Below, piece after piece: positions 39,440 through 47,697 of a DNA stretch of 64,000 nt (position 1 is its first letter; every line of letters starts with the position of its first letter). The DNA lies in assembly GCF_025345615.1 (NCBI RefSeq), contig NZ_JAODWD010000007.1, positions 280,070-344,069 of the forward strand, written 5' to 3'. A program made the position numbers and the translations under genes. This DNA is from Mycobacterium deserti. Its GTDB lineage: Bacteria; Actinomycetota; Actinomycetes; Mycobacteriales; Mycobacteriaceae. The notes beneath the pieces were generated by a model, which made no database searches, was not told the DNA's origin, and was given only the letters and a program-made list of their open reading frames with translations.

Positions 39440-39574
39440 GGGAGTCCTCCTCAGTCGGCGAGACCACGCGGCGGGTGGCTGGCATTCGATACCCAGAAGG
39501 GGTCGCTGGCGCTAGTCCCCGCCTTGGCTGTGGCATGGAGCCGAGTGTCCGCCGCCTGTGACATGGTTCACCAT

Positions 39575-39607
39575 ATACATAAATGTATCACCGATACAAC
39601 AGTGTAT
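39575..39607. promoter_or_regulatory. Array of ATACA/TGTAT half-sites, likely TetR operators
   Basis: Three overlapping inverted repeats lie here: ATACAT-AA-ATGTAT (39575-39588), TGTATC-ACC-GATACA (39584-39598) and ATACA-N4-TGTAT (39594-39607). They sit in the 216-base gap between the minus-strand Rieske operon and the plus-strand unknown gene plus TetR gene. It is the natural binding site for the TetR protein at 40224. The overlaps suggest alternative or cooperative binding. The palindrome at 5163-5182 has a different sequence. Confidence 0.65.
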
Positions 39608-39655
39608 AAAGGTGGTCGGCGTCACATCAGTCGAAGCGACCAAGGAGGGCGGGCC

Positions 39656-40219
39656 GTGAGCAGCTACCGACTCGATGTGATAAGCGCCAGCGTCGCCGAC
39701 GCAGTTCGTTACGCCGGCGGTCTGATGTTCGACCGCGGTCGTGCGGGGTGGTGCGTCGTTGTCGTCACCGAGGACCTCACCCACTCAACAGCGCTGGCCA
39801 TTCTCGGGGCCCGCGCGCAGCCCCCTGGGCAACCTGAGCTAGTTCTGGGGAAGCTGGGTCGAGTGGTCCGCACCCGAATCCTCTCGGGCGCTACGCTTTC
39901 GGTGAACCACTACACAGCGCGCGTAGAGCTGCCACGGGTCGAGTCCGGTTCGCAGCTTCTGTTCTGGGGACCGCACGTCAACTGCGAGACCGCCGCGACC
40001 GTGTACCCCGTCCGCCATGAATTGAGCCCGGCGGCCCGGATGTTCAAAGCCCATGCGCTGCACGCCGCTGGTCTGGACACTCGCGTAGAACCGTCGGAGG
40101 AGTTCTGGTCGAAGGATGTTTTCGATCCAGACCTCCTGGTCGATCGCTCGCTCGAATCGCAGACATGCGACGACGAGTTCGAAGCCCGGTCGCCTTCGCC
40201 CACTTTGGTGGGAGGATGA
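39656..40219 (+). CDS. Uncharacterised protein paired with a TetR regulator
   Basis: The start is the GTG at 39656, behind AAGGAGGG. The 187-residue product begins SSYRLDVISASVADAVRYAGGLMFDRGRAGWCVVVVTED and has no signal peptide or membrane helix. The middle (about 60-120) is beta-rich, ending LLFWGPHVNCETAATVYP; the C-terminus is acidic and disordered in type. I do not recognise the family. Its stop is 4 bases before the TetR start, so the two are co-transcribed and the protein may modulate or assist the regulator. Confidence 0.7.
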   Translation: MSSYRLDVISASVADAVRYAGGLMFDRGRAGWCVVVVTEDLTHSTALAILGARAQPPGQPELVLGKLGRVVRTRILSGATLSVNHYTARVELPRVESGSQLLFWGPHVNCETAATVYPVRHELSPAARMFKAHALHAAGLDTRVEPSEEFWSKDVFDPDLLVDRSLESQTCDDEFEARSPSPTLVGG

Positions 40220-40223
40220 CCGC

Positions 40224-40865
40224 GTGGCCGAGCGGTGGACGAAAGAGCGGCGTGCCGAGCACACCCGCCAGATCCTGTTGGATGCCGCAGAGGAGGTCTT
40301 CGCTCGCAAGGGCCTGACCGGTGCAGCGCTGGAGGAAATAGCCGACGCCGCCGGATTCACGCGTGGCGCCATCTACTCACAGTTCGGTGCCAAGGAGAAG
40401 TTGTTCTTGGCGGTCGTGGACCGCCAGCGGCAGCGCTTCCTCGACGGGTTCGTCGAGGTGATGATGTCGTTTCATCGCCCCAGTGACATCGATCTCGACG
40501 AGTTGGCCGACCGGTGGCGCCGATTGAGCCGCGGAACAGATCGGGCGGCACTCGGACTGGAGTTGAAGCTGTTCTTGCTGCGCAATCCCGACGCGCTTGA
40601 GCGCGTCGCAGCTCAGCGCCTCGAAACCACCCGCGCCCTCGGCGAATTTATCAGCAAGAACGTCGCCCGTATCGGAGGAACCCTCACCATCGAGGCGGAG
40701 ACGCTGGCCCGAGTAATCCTTGCCGCCAACGACGGCATCACCCTCGATAGCCATCTGGATGGCGAAGACCTCTATCGCCCGTATCTGCAGCTGGTGATGT
40801 CGAGCATCGAGACCCCCGGTAGTTCAACCGAACGCGGCTCGTTGCCGGCTAATGCGCCGGGGTGA
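40224..40865 (+). CDS. TetR/AcrR family regulator (island)
   Basis: From the GTG at 40224 (GGGAGG upstream) the product is 213 residues. The N-terminal TetR helix-turn-helix is clear (QILLDAAEEVFARKGLTGAALEEIADAAGFTRGAIYSQFGAKEKLF, cited in part: EEIADAAGFTRGAIYSQF). The C-terminal ligand domain is unremarkable. It is transcribed away from the Rieske operon and separated from it by a TGTAT/ATACA operator array, the usual arrangement for a repressor of a catabolic operon. It starts 4 bases after the unknown gene. Confidence 0.88.
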   Translation: MAERWTKERRAEHTRQILLDAAEEVFARKGLTGAALEEIADAAGFTRGAIYSQFGAKEKLFLAVVDRQRQRFLDGFVEVMMSFHRPSDIDLDELADRWRRLSRGTDRAALGLELKLFLLRNPDALERVAAQRLETTRALGEFISKNVARIGGTLTIEAETLARVILAANDGITLDSHLDGEDLYRPYLQLVMSSIETPGSSTERGSLPANAPG

Positions 40866-41018
40866 GCGCGGCCGGGTCTTACAGCGTCGGGGTGGGAGCT
40901 ACTACGGCGGTCATGTAGCGCAGCATGGCAGGCGGGTGTGCAGCCACGCTGCGACGGTCGGGGTGTCGGTCAGATACGTTGTTAGACAGTAAATTTGAGG
41001 GGACTCTGTGGACATTCG

Positions 41019-41834
41019 TCAGCGTCCTAAGCCGCCGATCCTGCGGCGCATCCATTCGGGCGGCGGCGGCCTCCGACCCTCGCGGGCACGGCGCTCGATG
41101 TCGGCCATCGACACGATGTGCATATGGCCGATGGAGTGCACCAGGACGTCGTGAGCGACGGTCAGCGCGGCGATGCAGTCGGGCTGGTGTTGTGTGCCCT
41201 GCCAGCGCACCGCCTGTTCCTCAAGGGTCGACAGAGACCCGGCGATCCTGACGGTGCCGTTCTCTAGCCCGGCGACCAGCTTCGTGCTGCGCACCAGAGC
41301 GTCACCCCGGCCGCGACCGGTGGTGTCGCCCTTAGGTGGCCACGACGTCACCCTGATCGGGTGAGTGAGCCGGTGACGGCGGAGCGTGTTGTTAACTACC
41401 GACAGATAACCCTCGCGCGCGGTGAACGCCTCGACGGCGATCTCGGACGCGCCGAGGTCCTGCGCCAGCTCGACCGCCGCCCGCGCCCAGCGTTCCGGCG
41501 TCATCGGCTCGCTGATGTCCCGGTGCACGACGACCACGCCCTCGCGGGTCAGGCTGGCCGCGACGAGGCCGCAGGCGTCGCCGTGGCCGCTGTCGGACGG
41601 ATCGACGCCGACGACCGTGCGCAGAGGCGCGGTCGGCATCGCGGGTAGCCGCCACCGGTCAAGCCACTCCCGTCGGATTACGTTGCCCTCGGGCGAGGCC
41701 GGTACGCCTTGGAACTCCGCGGACCAGGTCCGCTCGCCAACCGAGCGGCGCAGGTCGGCGAAGTGCTCAGGTGTGCCCCGCTCGCGCTCCTCGGCGAGCA
41801 ACGTGCCGATCAGGTCGCCGGGATGCCAGCGCCG
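41019..41834 (-). pseudogene. Phage terminase large subunit remnant (C-terminal part)
   Basis: The frame ending at 41019 contains the end of a terminase ATPase (RRWHPGDLIGTLLAEE, WSAEFQGVPASPEGN) and the RNase-H-like nuclease domain (VVGVDPSDSGHGDACGLV, later IAVEAFTAREGY and QHQPDCIAALTVAHDV). The N-terminal Walker motifs are missing, and the segment between LLAEE and RTWSAEF is shorter than usual, so an internal deletion is likely. The open frame continues upstream through the tRNA terminator and tRNA itself, which is not real coding. It marks a phage origin for the island's right side. Confidence 0.75.
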
Positions 41835-41916
41835 GCCAGGCGCGCGTCGACGTGTTGGGACACTCTTGGCCCACTGGGACGCCGGACCGCCTCGACGGGC
41901 ACTCCCCCGAGACGCA

Positions 41917-41949
41917 AAAACCCGCTCCGGACTGGTCGGAGCGGGTTTT
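41917..41949 (-). terminator. Rho-independent terminator of tRNA-Pro
   Basis: AAAACCCGCTCCG pairs perfectly with CGGAGCGGGTTTT (13 bp, 7-base loop), followed on the minus strand by a fifth T. It starts 6 bases after the tRNA 3' end. It lies inside the island side of the att repeat, so it was supplied or kept by the element. Confidence 0.85.
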
Positions 41950-41952
41950 ACT

Positions 41953-41995
41953 TTGTCGGGCTGACAGGATTTGAACCTGCGACCACTTGACCCCC
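41953..41995 (-). repeat. Right att repeat inside the intact tRNA-Pro gene
   Basis: These 43 bases are identical to 34591-34633. They span the tRNA 3' end, T arm, variable loop and part of the anticodon loop. Here the tRNA is complete. Confidence 0.9.
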
Positions 41996-42029
41996 AGTCA
42001 AGTGCGCTACCAAACTGCGCCACAGCCCG
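41956..42029 (-). tRNA. tRNA-Pro(GGG)
   Basis: The minus strand folds into a full cloverleaf of 74 bases: acceptor stem CGGGCTG/CAGCCCG with discriminator A, D arm with GTTTGGTAG, anticodon stem CTTGA/TCAAG around loop CTGGGGG (anticodon GGG), and T arm with GTTCAAATC. The CCA end is not encoded. A terminator follows. Its 3' half is duplicated at 34591-34633. Confidence 0.95.
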
Positions 42030-42119
42030 CGGTGCTGCCGGGATCGCCGGCAGCGAGTCGAAAGCCTACCGCAGCGCGACGTCACAATCCCAACCACCAC
42101 CAGTGGGTACACGCACGCA

Positions 42120-43613
42120 ATGAGCGACAACGTGCGCGACGACACCCCGCTCTGGTTGTTCGCCGATCAACTCGGCCCGGCGCTGCACGGCGGCGAGCAC
42201 GCGCACCGCGAAATCCTTCTCGTCGAGGCGACTACTGCCCTGCACCGCCGCCCCTACCACCGCCAGAAGCTGCACATTGTGCTGTCCGCTCTGCGTCATG
42301 CCGACCAAGAGCTCGGTGATCGCGCGACGTTCATTCAGACCGACACCTACACCGACGCCCTCGAACGGTACGGCCGTCCCGTTCTGGTACACGAGCCCAC
42401 CTCGCACGCCGCCGAGCAGTTCGTCCACCGCCTCAAGAAGGAAGGACTCGTCGCCGACGTCCTGCCAACCCCGATGTTCGCCCTCCCCCGCGCCGAGTTC
42501 GCCCAGTGGGCGGGCAACCGCACGAGGTTCCGGATGGAGGACTTCTACCGTGACCAGCGGCGCCGCTTCGACATCCTCATGAACGGCGCCGACCCCGTCG
42601 GCAATCGATGGAACTACGACGAGGAGAATCGCCAGCCACCGCCGAAAAAGCAAGCGACGCTGGGAGTTCCGGAACCCTACTGGCCAACCGAAGACGACAT
42701 CGACGACGAGGTTCGCCGCGACCTGGACCGGATGAACCTACCAACCGTCGGGGTCGACGGTCCACGCTTGTTCGCCGTCACTCCCGACGAGGCGCAACAG
42801 GCGCTCGCCCGGTTCATCGACTACCGCCTGCCCCACTTCGGCCGTTATGAGGACGCCATCATGGCTCAGGACTGGGCCATGTCGCACTCCCTGCTGTCCG
42901 TCCCACTCAATCTCGGCGTCCTGCACCCCCTCGACGCCGTCGAATCCGCCGAACGGGCCTACCGCGACGGACACGCCCCGCTGGCCGCCGTCGAGGGCTT
43001 CATCCGTCAGATCCTCGGCTGGCGCGAGTACATGTGGCATTTGTACTGGCACTTCGGCCCCGGCTACACCCGCAACAACGAACTCGACGCCCACACCCCG
43101 TTACCCGCGTGGTGGAAGGACCTCGACGCCGATGCCGTCACCGCCGAATGCCTGCGCCACGCGCTGATGGGTGTCCGCGATCGCGGTTGGACTCACCACA
43201 TTCAACGGCTCATGGTGCTCGGCAACCACGCGCTGCAGCGCGGCTATCAGCCGCGCGAACTCACGGAGTGGTTCGCCACGGCATACGTCGACGGCTTCCG
43301 CTGGGTCATGCCCACCAACGTCGTCGGCATGAGCCAGCACGCCGATGGCGGCAAGCTCGCCACCAAGCCCTACGCCGCGGGCGGTGCCTACATCAACAAG
43401 ATGAGCGACCACTGCGGCGACTGCGCCTACGACCCGAAGAAGCGCCTCGGCGAGGACGCCTGTCCGTTCACCGCCGGCTACTGGAACTTCGTGCACCGGC
43501 ACCGTGACCGGCTCGCCGGGAACAACCGCACGAGGCGGTCGGTCTCGTCGATGGAGCGGCTCAAGGACCTCGACGGCGTCGTCGAGCAAGAGGCCAAGCG
43601 TCGAGAGTTCTGA
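42120..43613 (+). CDS. FeS bacterial cryptochrome/(6-4) photolyase
   Basis: The 497-residue protein belongs to the FeS-BCP/PhrB group of the photolyase family. The N-terminal Rossmann-like domain starts LWLFADQLGP, the helical FAD domain has ILGWREYMWHLYW and NVVGMSQHADGG, and four cysteines (C344, C432, C435, C448) are placed to bind a 4Fe-4S cluster as in known PhrB enzymes. These repair (6-4) photoproducts in DNA using blue light. The ATG lies 90 bases from the tRNA-Pro 5' end on the opposite strand, just outside the island. Confidence 0.92.
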   Translation: MSDNVRDDTPLWLFADQLGPALHGGEHAHREILLVEATTALHRRPYHRQKLHIVLSALRHADQELGDRATFIQTDTYTDALERYGRPVLVHEPTSHAAEQFVHRLKKEGLVADVLPTPMFALPRAEFAQWAGNRTRFRMEDFYRDQRRRFDILMNGADPVGNRWNYDEENRQPPPKKQATLGVPEPYWPTEDDIDDEVRRDLDRMNLPTVGVDGPRLFAVTPDEAQQALARFIDYRLPHFGRYEDAIMAQDWAMSHSLLSVPLNLGVLHPLDAVESAERAYRDGHAPLAAVEGFIRQILGWREYMWHLYWHFGPGYTRNNELDAHTPLPAWWKDLDADAVTAECLRHALMGVRDRGWTHHIQRLMVLGNHALQRGYQPRELTEWFATAYVDGFRWVMPTNVVGMSQHADGGKLATKPYAAGGAYINKMSDHCGDCAYDPKKRLGEDACPFTAGYWNFVHRHRDRLAGNNRTRRSVSSMERLKDLDGVVEQEAKRREF

Positions 43614-43614
43614 A

Positions 43615-44529
43615 TCAGGCGCCGGCGCGCGTCAAGTCCTGAGCCGCGACCTCGGCGGAAACCCGTTGCACCGCACGGGATGTCCGCCATGCAACGACCA
43701 GCGCGGCCGTCCAGGCGATCACGATCACGCTGTAGATGCCGGTCGACCACGGCCAGTGGATGCCGAAGTAGTGCACCAACTTCTGGCTGTTGGTCAGCAC
43801 GATGACCCCGCCAACCGCGGTGCCCAACAGAGCCGGGTTGATCCGGCTGACCAGCCAGGCAGCGAACGGCGCCGCGATGACACCGCCGACCGCCAGACCG
43901 ACGACAACCGGCAAGTTCTGAATGAATTCCTCCCGGAGTCCGACCACGAAGCCGACCGAGGCCGACGCCGCCACCAGGAATTCCGACGCGCTCACAGAAC
44001 CGATCACCGTGCGCGGCGCCGTCTTGCCCCGCGACAGCAGCGTGCTGGTGGTGACCGGGCCCCAACCGCCGCCACCGGACGCGTCGATGAACCCGCCGAA
44101 CAATCCCAGCGGGCTGAGAAACTTCGCGCTGTGCGGCGTCTCGCCGTGCCGCAGCACCGGCGGATTGCGCATCGAGAATCGCAGCAAAACATAGGCACCG
44201 ATGACCACGAGGATGCCCGCCATCAGCGGCGCCGCGTCCTTGGTCGACAACGACGACAGCACCGTGGCGCCAATGAACGCTCCGATCGCACCCGGCACTC
44301 CGAGCTTCAACACGATCGACCAGTCGATGTTCTTGAACCGCCAATGCGACAACCCTGAGGCCAGCGTGGTGCCCACCTCCGCGAGGTGCACTGCGGCGCT
44401 CGCCTGGGCGGCTCCGACGCTGCTGAGCACCAACAGCGTCGACGCGGTGACGCCGAACGCCATGCCGAGGGCGCCGTCGACCAGCTGGGCGCCGATGCCG
44501 ACGAGGGCGAAGATTAGAAGCGAACGCAT
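43615..44529 (-). CDS. Sulfite exporter TauE/SafE family permease
   Basis: The 304-residue protein has about eight membrane helices and the repeated TauE/SafE motifs, such as GALGMAFGVTASTLL and GLFGGFIDASGGGGWGPVTT. These permeases move sulfite, sulfonates or other anions. Its 3' end lies one base from the photolyase 3' end (convergent). A second family member follows at 44761-45543 on the same strand. The substrate is unknown. Confidence 0.88.
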   Translation of the reverse strand: MRSLLIFALVGIGAQLVDGALGMAFGVTASTLLVLSSVGAAQASAAVHLAEVGTTLASGLSHWRFKNIDWSIVLKLGVPGAIGAFIGATVLSSLSTKDAAPLMAGILVVIGAYVLLRFSMRNPPVLRHGETPHSAKFLSPLGLFGGFIDASGGGGWGPVTTSTLLSRGKTAPRTVIGSVSASEFLVAASASVGFVVGLREEFIQNLPVVVGLAVGGVIAAPFAAWLVSRINPALLGTAVGGVIVLTNSQKLVHYFGIHWPWSTGIYSVIVIAWTAALVVAWRTSRAVQRVSAEVAAQDLTRAGA

Positions 44530-44594
44530 CAGGTTCGGCTGCTTTCGAGGTGGCGGTCAGCCGCAGATGACCACGACGGGCGAGTGGGCGCAGA

Positions 44595-44705
44595 TCAGAT
44601 GCGCGCGCGACACCACTCGTCGAAGGCCATCAGTCGGCGCGACGGCCAGAACGGCTCGAGGGCCCACAGGGCCGACGGCGCGGTGCGGAAAGCACGTTCA
44701 GCCAC
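44595..44705 (-). CDS. Candidate 36-residue small ORF upstream of tauE/safE
   Basis: A GTG at 44705, preceded by GAAAGGGG, opens a frame of 37 codons that stops at 44595: VAERAFRTAPSALWALEPF, then WPSRRLMAFDEWCRARI. It lies between the two TauE/SafE genes and 65 bases upstream of the first, all on the minus strand. Three tryptophans in so short a peptide is unusual. It may be a small protein or a translated leader. Without homologues it could also be chance. Confidence 0.4.
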   Translation of the reverse strand: MAERAFRTAPSALWALEPFWPSRRLMAFDEWCRARI

Positions 44706-44760
44706 CGGTCAGCCCCTTTCTGTGGTCCGTGAGCACATCTTGCGATGCTACCGGGCCGGA

Positions 44761-45543
44761 TTAAAGAGTTAACAATCGATACAGCCCGATTAATCCGACG
44801 ACGACGATGACCGCGCGCAGCGCGTTGGGTGAGAGCCGCCGTCCGTAGTGCGCGCCAAGGAAGCCGCCGATCAGCGAGCCCACCGCGATCAGTCCCGCCG
44901 CCAGCCAGCTGATGCGGTCATAGGCGACGATCGTGTAGGCCACCGCGGCCACGATGTTGACCACCAGCGAAAGCAGGTTCTTGGCCGCGTTCATCCGTTG
45001 CATGTCTTCGGGCAAGAGTGCGCCCATCGCGGCGATGAGCAGGATTCCCTGCGCCGCCGTGAAATACCCGCCGTACACCCCGACGGCGAACGTCGCGAAC
45101 ACCAGCGCCGCCATTCGTCCCCGCGACACATGCTCGAGCGAGCGCCCCGCCGCCTCCGAACGGATGCGCGCCCACGACTGGATCTTCGGGCCGATCACCA
45201 CCAGCGCCAGCGCGAGGACGAGCAGCACGGGCACCACCTGCTGGAACACCTTCTCCGGAAGATGAAGCAGCAGCCACGCGCCGACGCCCGCGCCGACGAA
45301 CGACGCCGGCAGTTGCCAGCGCACCCGGTTCCACTGACCGCGAAGTTCTCGCCGGTAGCCCCACGTGCCCGACGCGCTGCCGGCGACCAGCCCGACCGAA
45401 TTCGACATCGTCGCCACGACCGGCGGGTAACCCAGCGCGACGAGAGTCGGGAACGTCACCAGCGTGCCGGAGCCGACGACGGCGTTGATGGCGCCGGCCG
45501 CGACCCCCGCCAACGCTATGAAGACCATGTCGACGACGGGCAC
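44761..45543 (-). CDS. Second TauE/SafE family permease
   Basis: From the GTG at 45543 the product is 260 residues with about eight membrane helices and the family motifs INAVVGSGTLVTFPTLVALG and VYGGYFTAAQGILLI. It is a distinct paralogue of the protein at 43615-44529, only distantly similar. The 67-base gap to the der stop and the shared strand suggest separate promoters. The substrate is unknown. Confidence 0.88.
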   Translation of the reverse strand: MPVVDMVFIALAGVAAGAINAVVGSGTLVTFPTLVALGYPPVVATMSNSVGLVAGSASGTWGYRRELRGQWNRVRWQLPASFVGAGVGAWLLLHLPEKVFQQVVPVLLVLALALVVIGPKIQSWARIRSEAAGRSLEHVSRGRMAALVFATFAVGVYGGYFTAAQGILLIAAMGALLPEDMQRMNAAKNLLSLVVNIVAAVAYTIVAYDRISWLAAGLIAVGSLIGGFLGAHYGRRLSPNALRAVIVVVGLIGLYRLLTL

Positions 45544-45610
45544 TCGGCCAACCCTAATGGAGCGAAATCGGCGCAGTATGTCGAGCTGAGCGTGACCGGA
45601 TACGCCCGAC

Positions 45611-47014
45611 TCACCGGGAGCGGGCGCCCCGCTTCTCGCGCACCCGCACGTTGATCCTGATCGGACTGCCCTCGAACCCGAACGTCTCCCGCAGCCGTCG
45701 CTCCAGGAAGCGCCGGTAGCCGGCTTCGAGGAATCCCGAGGTGAACAGCACGAAGGTCGGCGGTCGCGATGTCGCCTGCGTGGCGAACAGGATTCGCGGC
45801 TGCTTACCACCGCGCACCGGCGGCGGATGCGCCGCGACGACTTCTTTGAAGAAAGTGTTGAGCCGGCCCGTCGACACCCGGGAGTCCCACGACGCCAGCG
45901 CCGTCTCCAGCGCGGGCACCAGCTTCTGCACCGCCCTGCCGGTCATCGCCGAGATGTTCACCCGTTGTGCCCACTGCACCTGCACCAGTTCGCGGTCGAT
46001 CTCACGGTCCAGCAGATAGCGGCGGTCTTCGTCGACCAGATCCCATTTGTTGAACGCCAGTACCAGTGCCCGGCCGGCTTCGATCACCATCGACAGCACC
46101 CGCAGGTCCTGCTCGGTCAGCGGCTGTGAGGCGTCGATCAAGACGATCGCCACCTCGGCGGAGTCGATGGCGCCGTGGGTGCGCACCGACGCGTAGAACT
46201 CGTGCCCGCTGGCCTGGCCGACCTTGCGCCTGAGTCCTGCGGTGTCCACGAACCGCCAGAGCTTGCCGTCCATCTCGATCAGCGAGTCGACGGGATCGAC
46301 GGTTGTGCCCGCGACGTCATGCACCACCGACCGCTCATCACCGGAAAGCCGGTTCAGCAGTGAGCTTTTACCGACGTTCGGCTTACCCACCAAGGCCACG
46401 CGGCGCGGGCCTCCCCCGCCGGCAGCCAACTCTGACACCGCAGGCAACGCCTCGAGCAGTTCGTCGAGCAGGTCGGCCACCCCGCGGCCGTGCATCGCGC
46501 TGACCGGGTGCGGCTCACCGAGTCCCAGCGACCACAGTTCTGAGGCGTCGGCCTCGCCGCGCTCGGTGTCCACCTTGTTGGCCGCCAGGAACACCGGCTT
46601 GCCCGAGCGTTGCAGCAGCCGCGCCGCCGCCTCGTCGGCCGTCGTCGCACCTACCACCGCGTCGACCACGAAAATGATTGCGTCGGCGGTACGCATCGCT
46701 ACCGACGCCTGTTCGGCCACCAGCTGTTGCAGCCCCTTGGCGTCGGGTTCCCATCCGCCGGTGTCCTGCACGACGAACCGGCGGCCCGACCACGTGGCGT
46801 CGTAGGACACCCGGTCGCGGGTCACGCCCGGCACATCCTGCACGACCGCCTCGCGGCGCCCGAGGATCCGGTTCACCAGCGTCGACTTGCCGACGTTGGG
46901 CCGCCCGACGACGGCGACCACCGGCGGCGGGGCCGCGGCCTCCTCGATGGCCTCCGCGACGTCCTCTGCCCCGAGTTCCCAGTCACTTTCGTCGGTCCAT
47001 GTGCCGTCGGTCAT
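45611..47014 (-). CDS. der: Ribosome biogenesis GTPase Der (EngA)
   Basis: The 467-residue protein has two G domains in tandem, with P-loops GRPNVGKST (about 37) and GKPNVGKSS (about 213), NKVD and NKWD base-recognition motifs, and a C-terminal KH-like domain. Der assists assembly of the 50S subunit. It overlaps cmk by 4 bases (ATGA). Gene order rluB-cmk-der is conserved in mycobacteria (Rv1711-Rv1713). Confidence 0.97.
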   Translation of the reverse strand: MTDGTWTDESDWELGAEDVAEAIEEAAAPPPVVAVVGRPNVGKSTLVNRILGRREAVVQDVPGVTRDRVSYDATWSGRRFVVQDTGGWEPDAKGLQQLVAEQASVAMRTADAIIFVVDAVVGATTADEAAARLLQRSGKPVFLAANKVDTERGEADASELWSLGLGEPHPVSAMHGRGVADLLDELLEALPAVSELAAGGGGPRRVALVGKPNVGKSSLLNRLSGDERSVVHDVAGTTVDPVDSLIEMDGKLWRFVDTAGLRRKVGQASGHEFYASVRTHGAIDSAEVAIVLIDASQPLTEQDLRVLSMVIEAGRALVLAFNKWDLVDEDRRYLLDREIDRELVQVQWAQRVNISAMTGRAVQKLVPALETALASWDSRVSTGRLNTFFKEVVAAHPPPVRGGKQPRILFATQATSRPPTFVLFTSGFLEAGYRRFLERRLRETFGFEGSPIRINVRVREKRGARSR

Positions 47015-47697
47015 GGCCGGACCCCGCAGCGCTGCTGTGCCAATTCGGACAGATGCTCGACGACCTCGGCCTCGGTCATGTCGCTCGTGTCGACGACCAC
47101 CGCGTCGTTGGCGGCGCGCAGGGGCGATACCTTGCGCGTCGAATCCAGATGGTCGCGGCGTTTCACGTCGGCGAGCACCGCCTCGTAATCGTCGGCCAGA
47201 CCCGAGGTCACGTTCTGCTCGTTGCGCCGCCGTGCTCGCACCTCGGCCGAAGCCGTCAGGAAGATCTTCAGATCGGCGTCGGGCAGTACGACCGTGCCGA
47301 TGTCGCGGCCTTCGACCACAACGCTGTCGGCGCCCGCCGCAAGCTCCCGCTGCAAATCGACCAGTCGTGCCCGGATCGCGGGCACCGCCGAGACGGCTGA
47401 CACCGCCTTGGTCACCTCGTCGCCACGGATCTCACTCGAGACATCTTCAGCGTCAAGGTAAGCGCGGTCGACGTCGGGGTCGTAGCCCACGGACAGTGGG
47501 ACGTTCGCCGCCACCCTCGCGACAGCCGTCGTGTCGTCCAACCGCACTCCCGCGCGTAGCACCGCCAACGTGACGATTCGATACATCGCCCCCGTGTCCA
47601 GATAGCGCGCGCCGAGTGACCGCGCCAACCCCCTTGAAACAGAGGACTTTCCGGTACCCGCGGGCCCGTCCACGGCGATCACGACCGGAACGCTCAC
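47011..47697 (-). CDS. cmk: Cytidylate kinase
   Basis: The 228-residue protein has the nucleoside monophosphate kinase P-loop GPAGTGKSS near the start, SRGLARSLGARYLDTGAMYR, and the late READNA-like substrate region VVEGRDIGTVVLPDADLKIFL. It phosphorylates CMP and dCMP. GTGA- and ATGA-type overlaps join it to rluB before it and der after it. Confidence 0.96.
   Translation of the reverse strand: MSVPVVIAVDGPAGTGKSSVSRGLARSLGARYLDTGAMYRIVTLAVLRAGVRLDDTTAVARVAANVPLSVGYDPDVDRAYLDAEDVSSEIRGDEVTKAVSAVSAVPAIRARLVDLQRELAAGADSVVVEGRDIGTVVLPDADLKIFLTASAEVRARRRNEQNVTSGLADDYEAVLADVKRRDHLDSTRKVSPLRAANDAVVVDTSDMTEAEVVEHLSELAQQRCGVRP

Larger units (their letters stand above)
34591..41995. mobile_element. 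Putative integrated element in tRNA-Pro(GGG), degraded
   Basis: The region is bounded by 43-base exact direct repeats that correspond to the 3' part of the tRNA-Pro gene, with the intact tRNA at the right end. This is the standard product of tyrosine-recombinase integration at a tRNA 3' end. Inside are a catabolic operon, a TetR pair and a phage terminase remnant. No integrase or excisionase gene was seen, so it is probably not mobile now. The length between repeat starts is 7,362 bp. Confidence 0.7.

Noticed and set aside
41835..42023. Extended start of the terminase frame (MAQFGSALDWGSSGRRFKSC)
   Set aside because: This stretch is the translation of the tRNA-Pro gene and its terminator, a common false start. 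Terminase similarity begins only near 41834.
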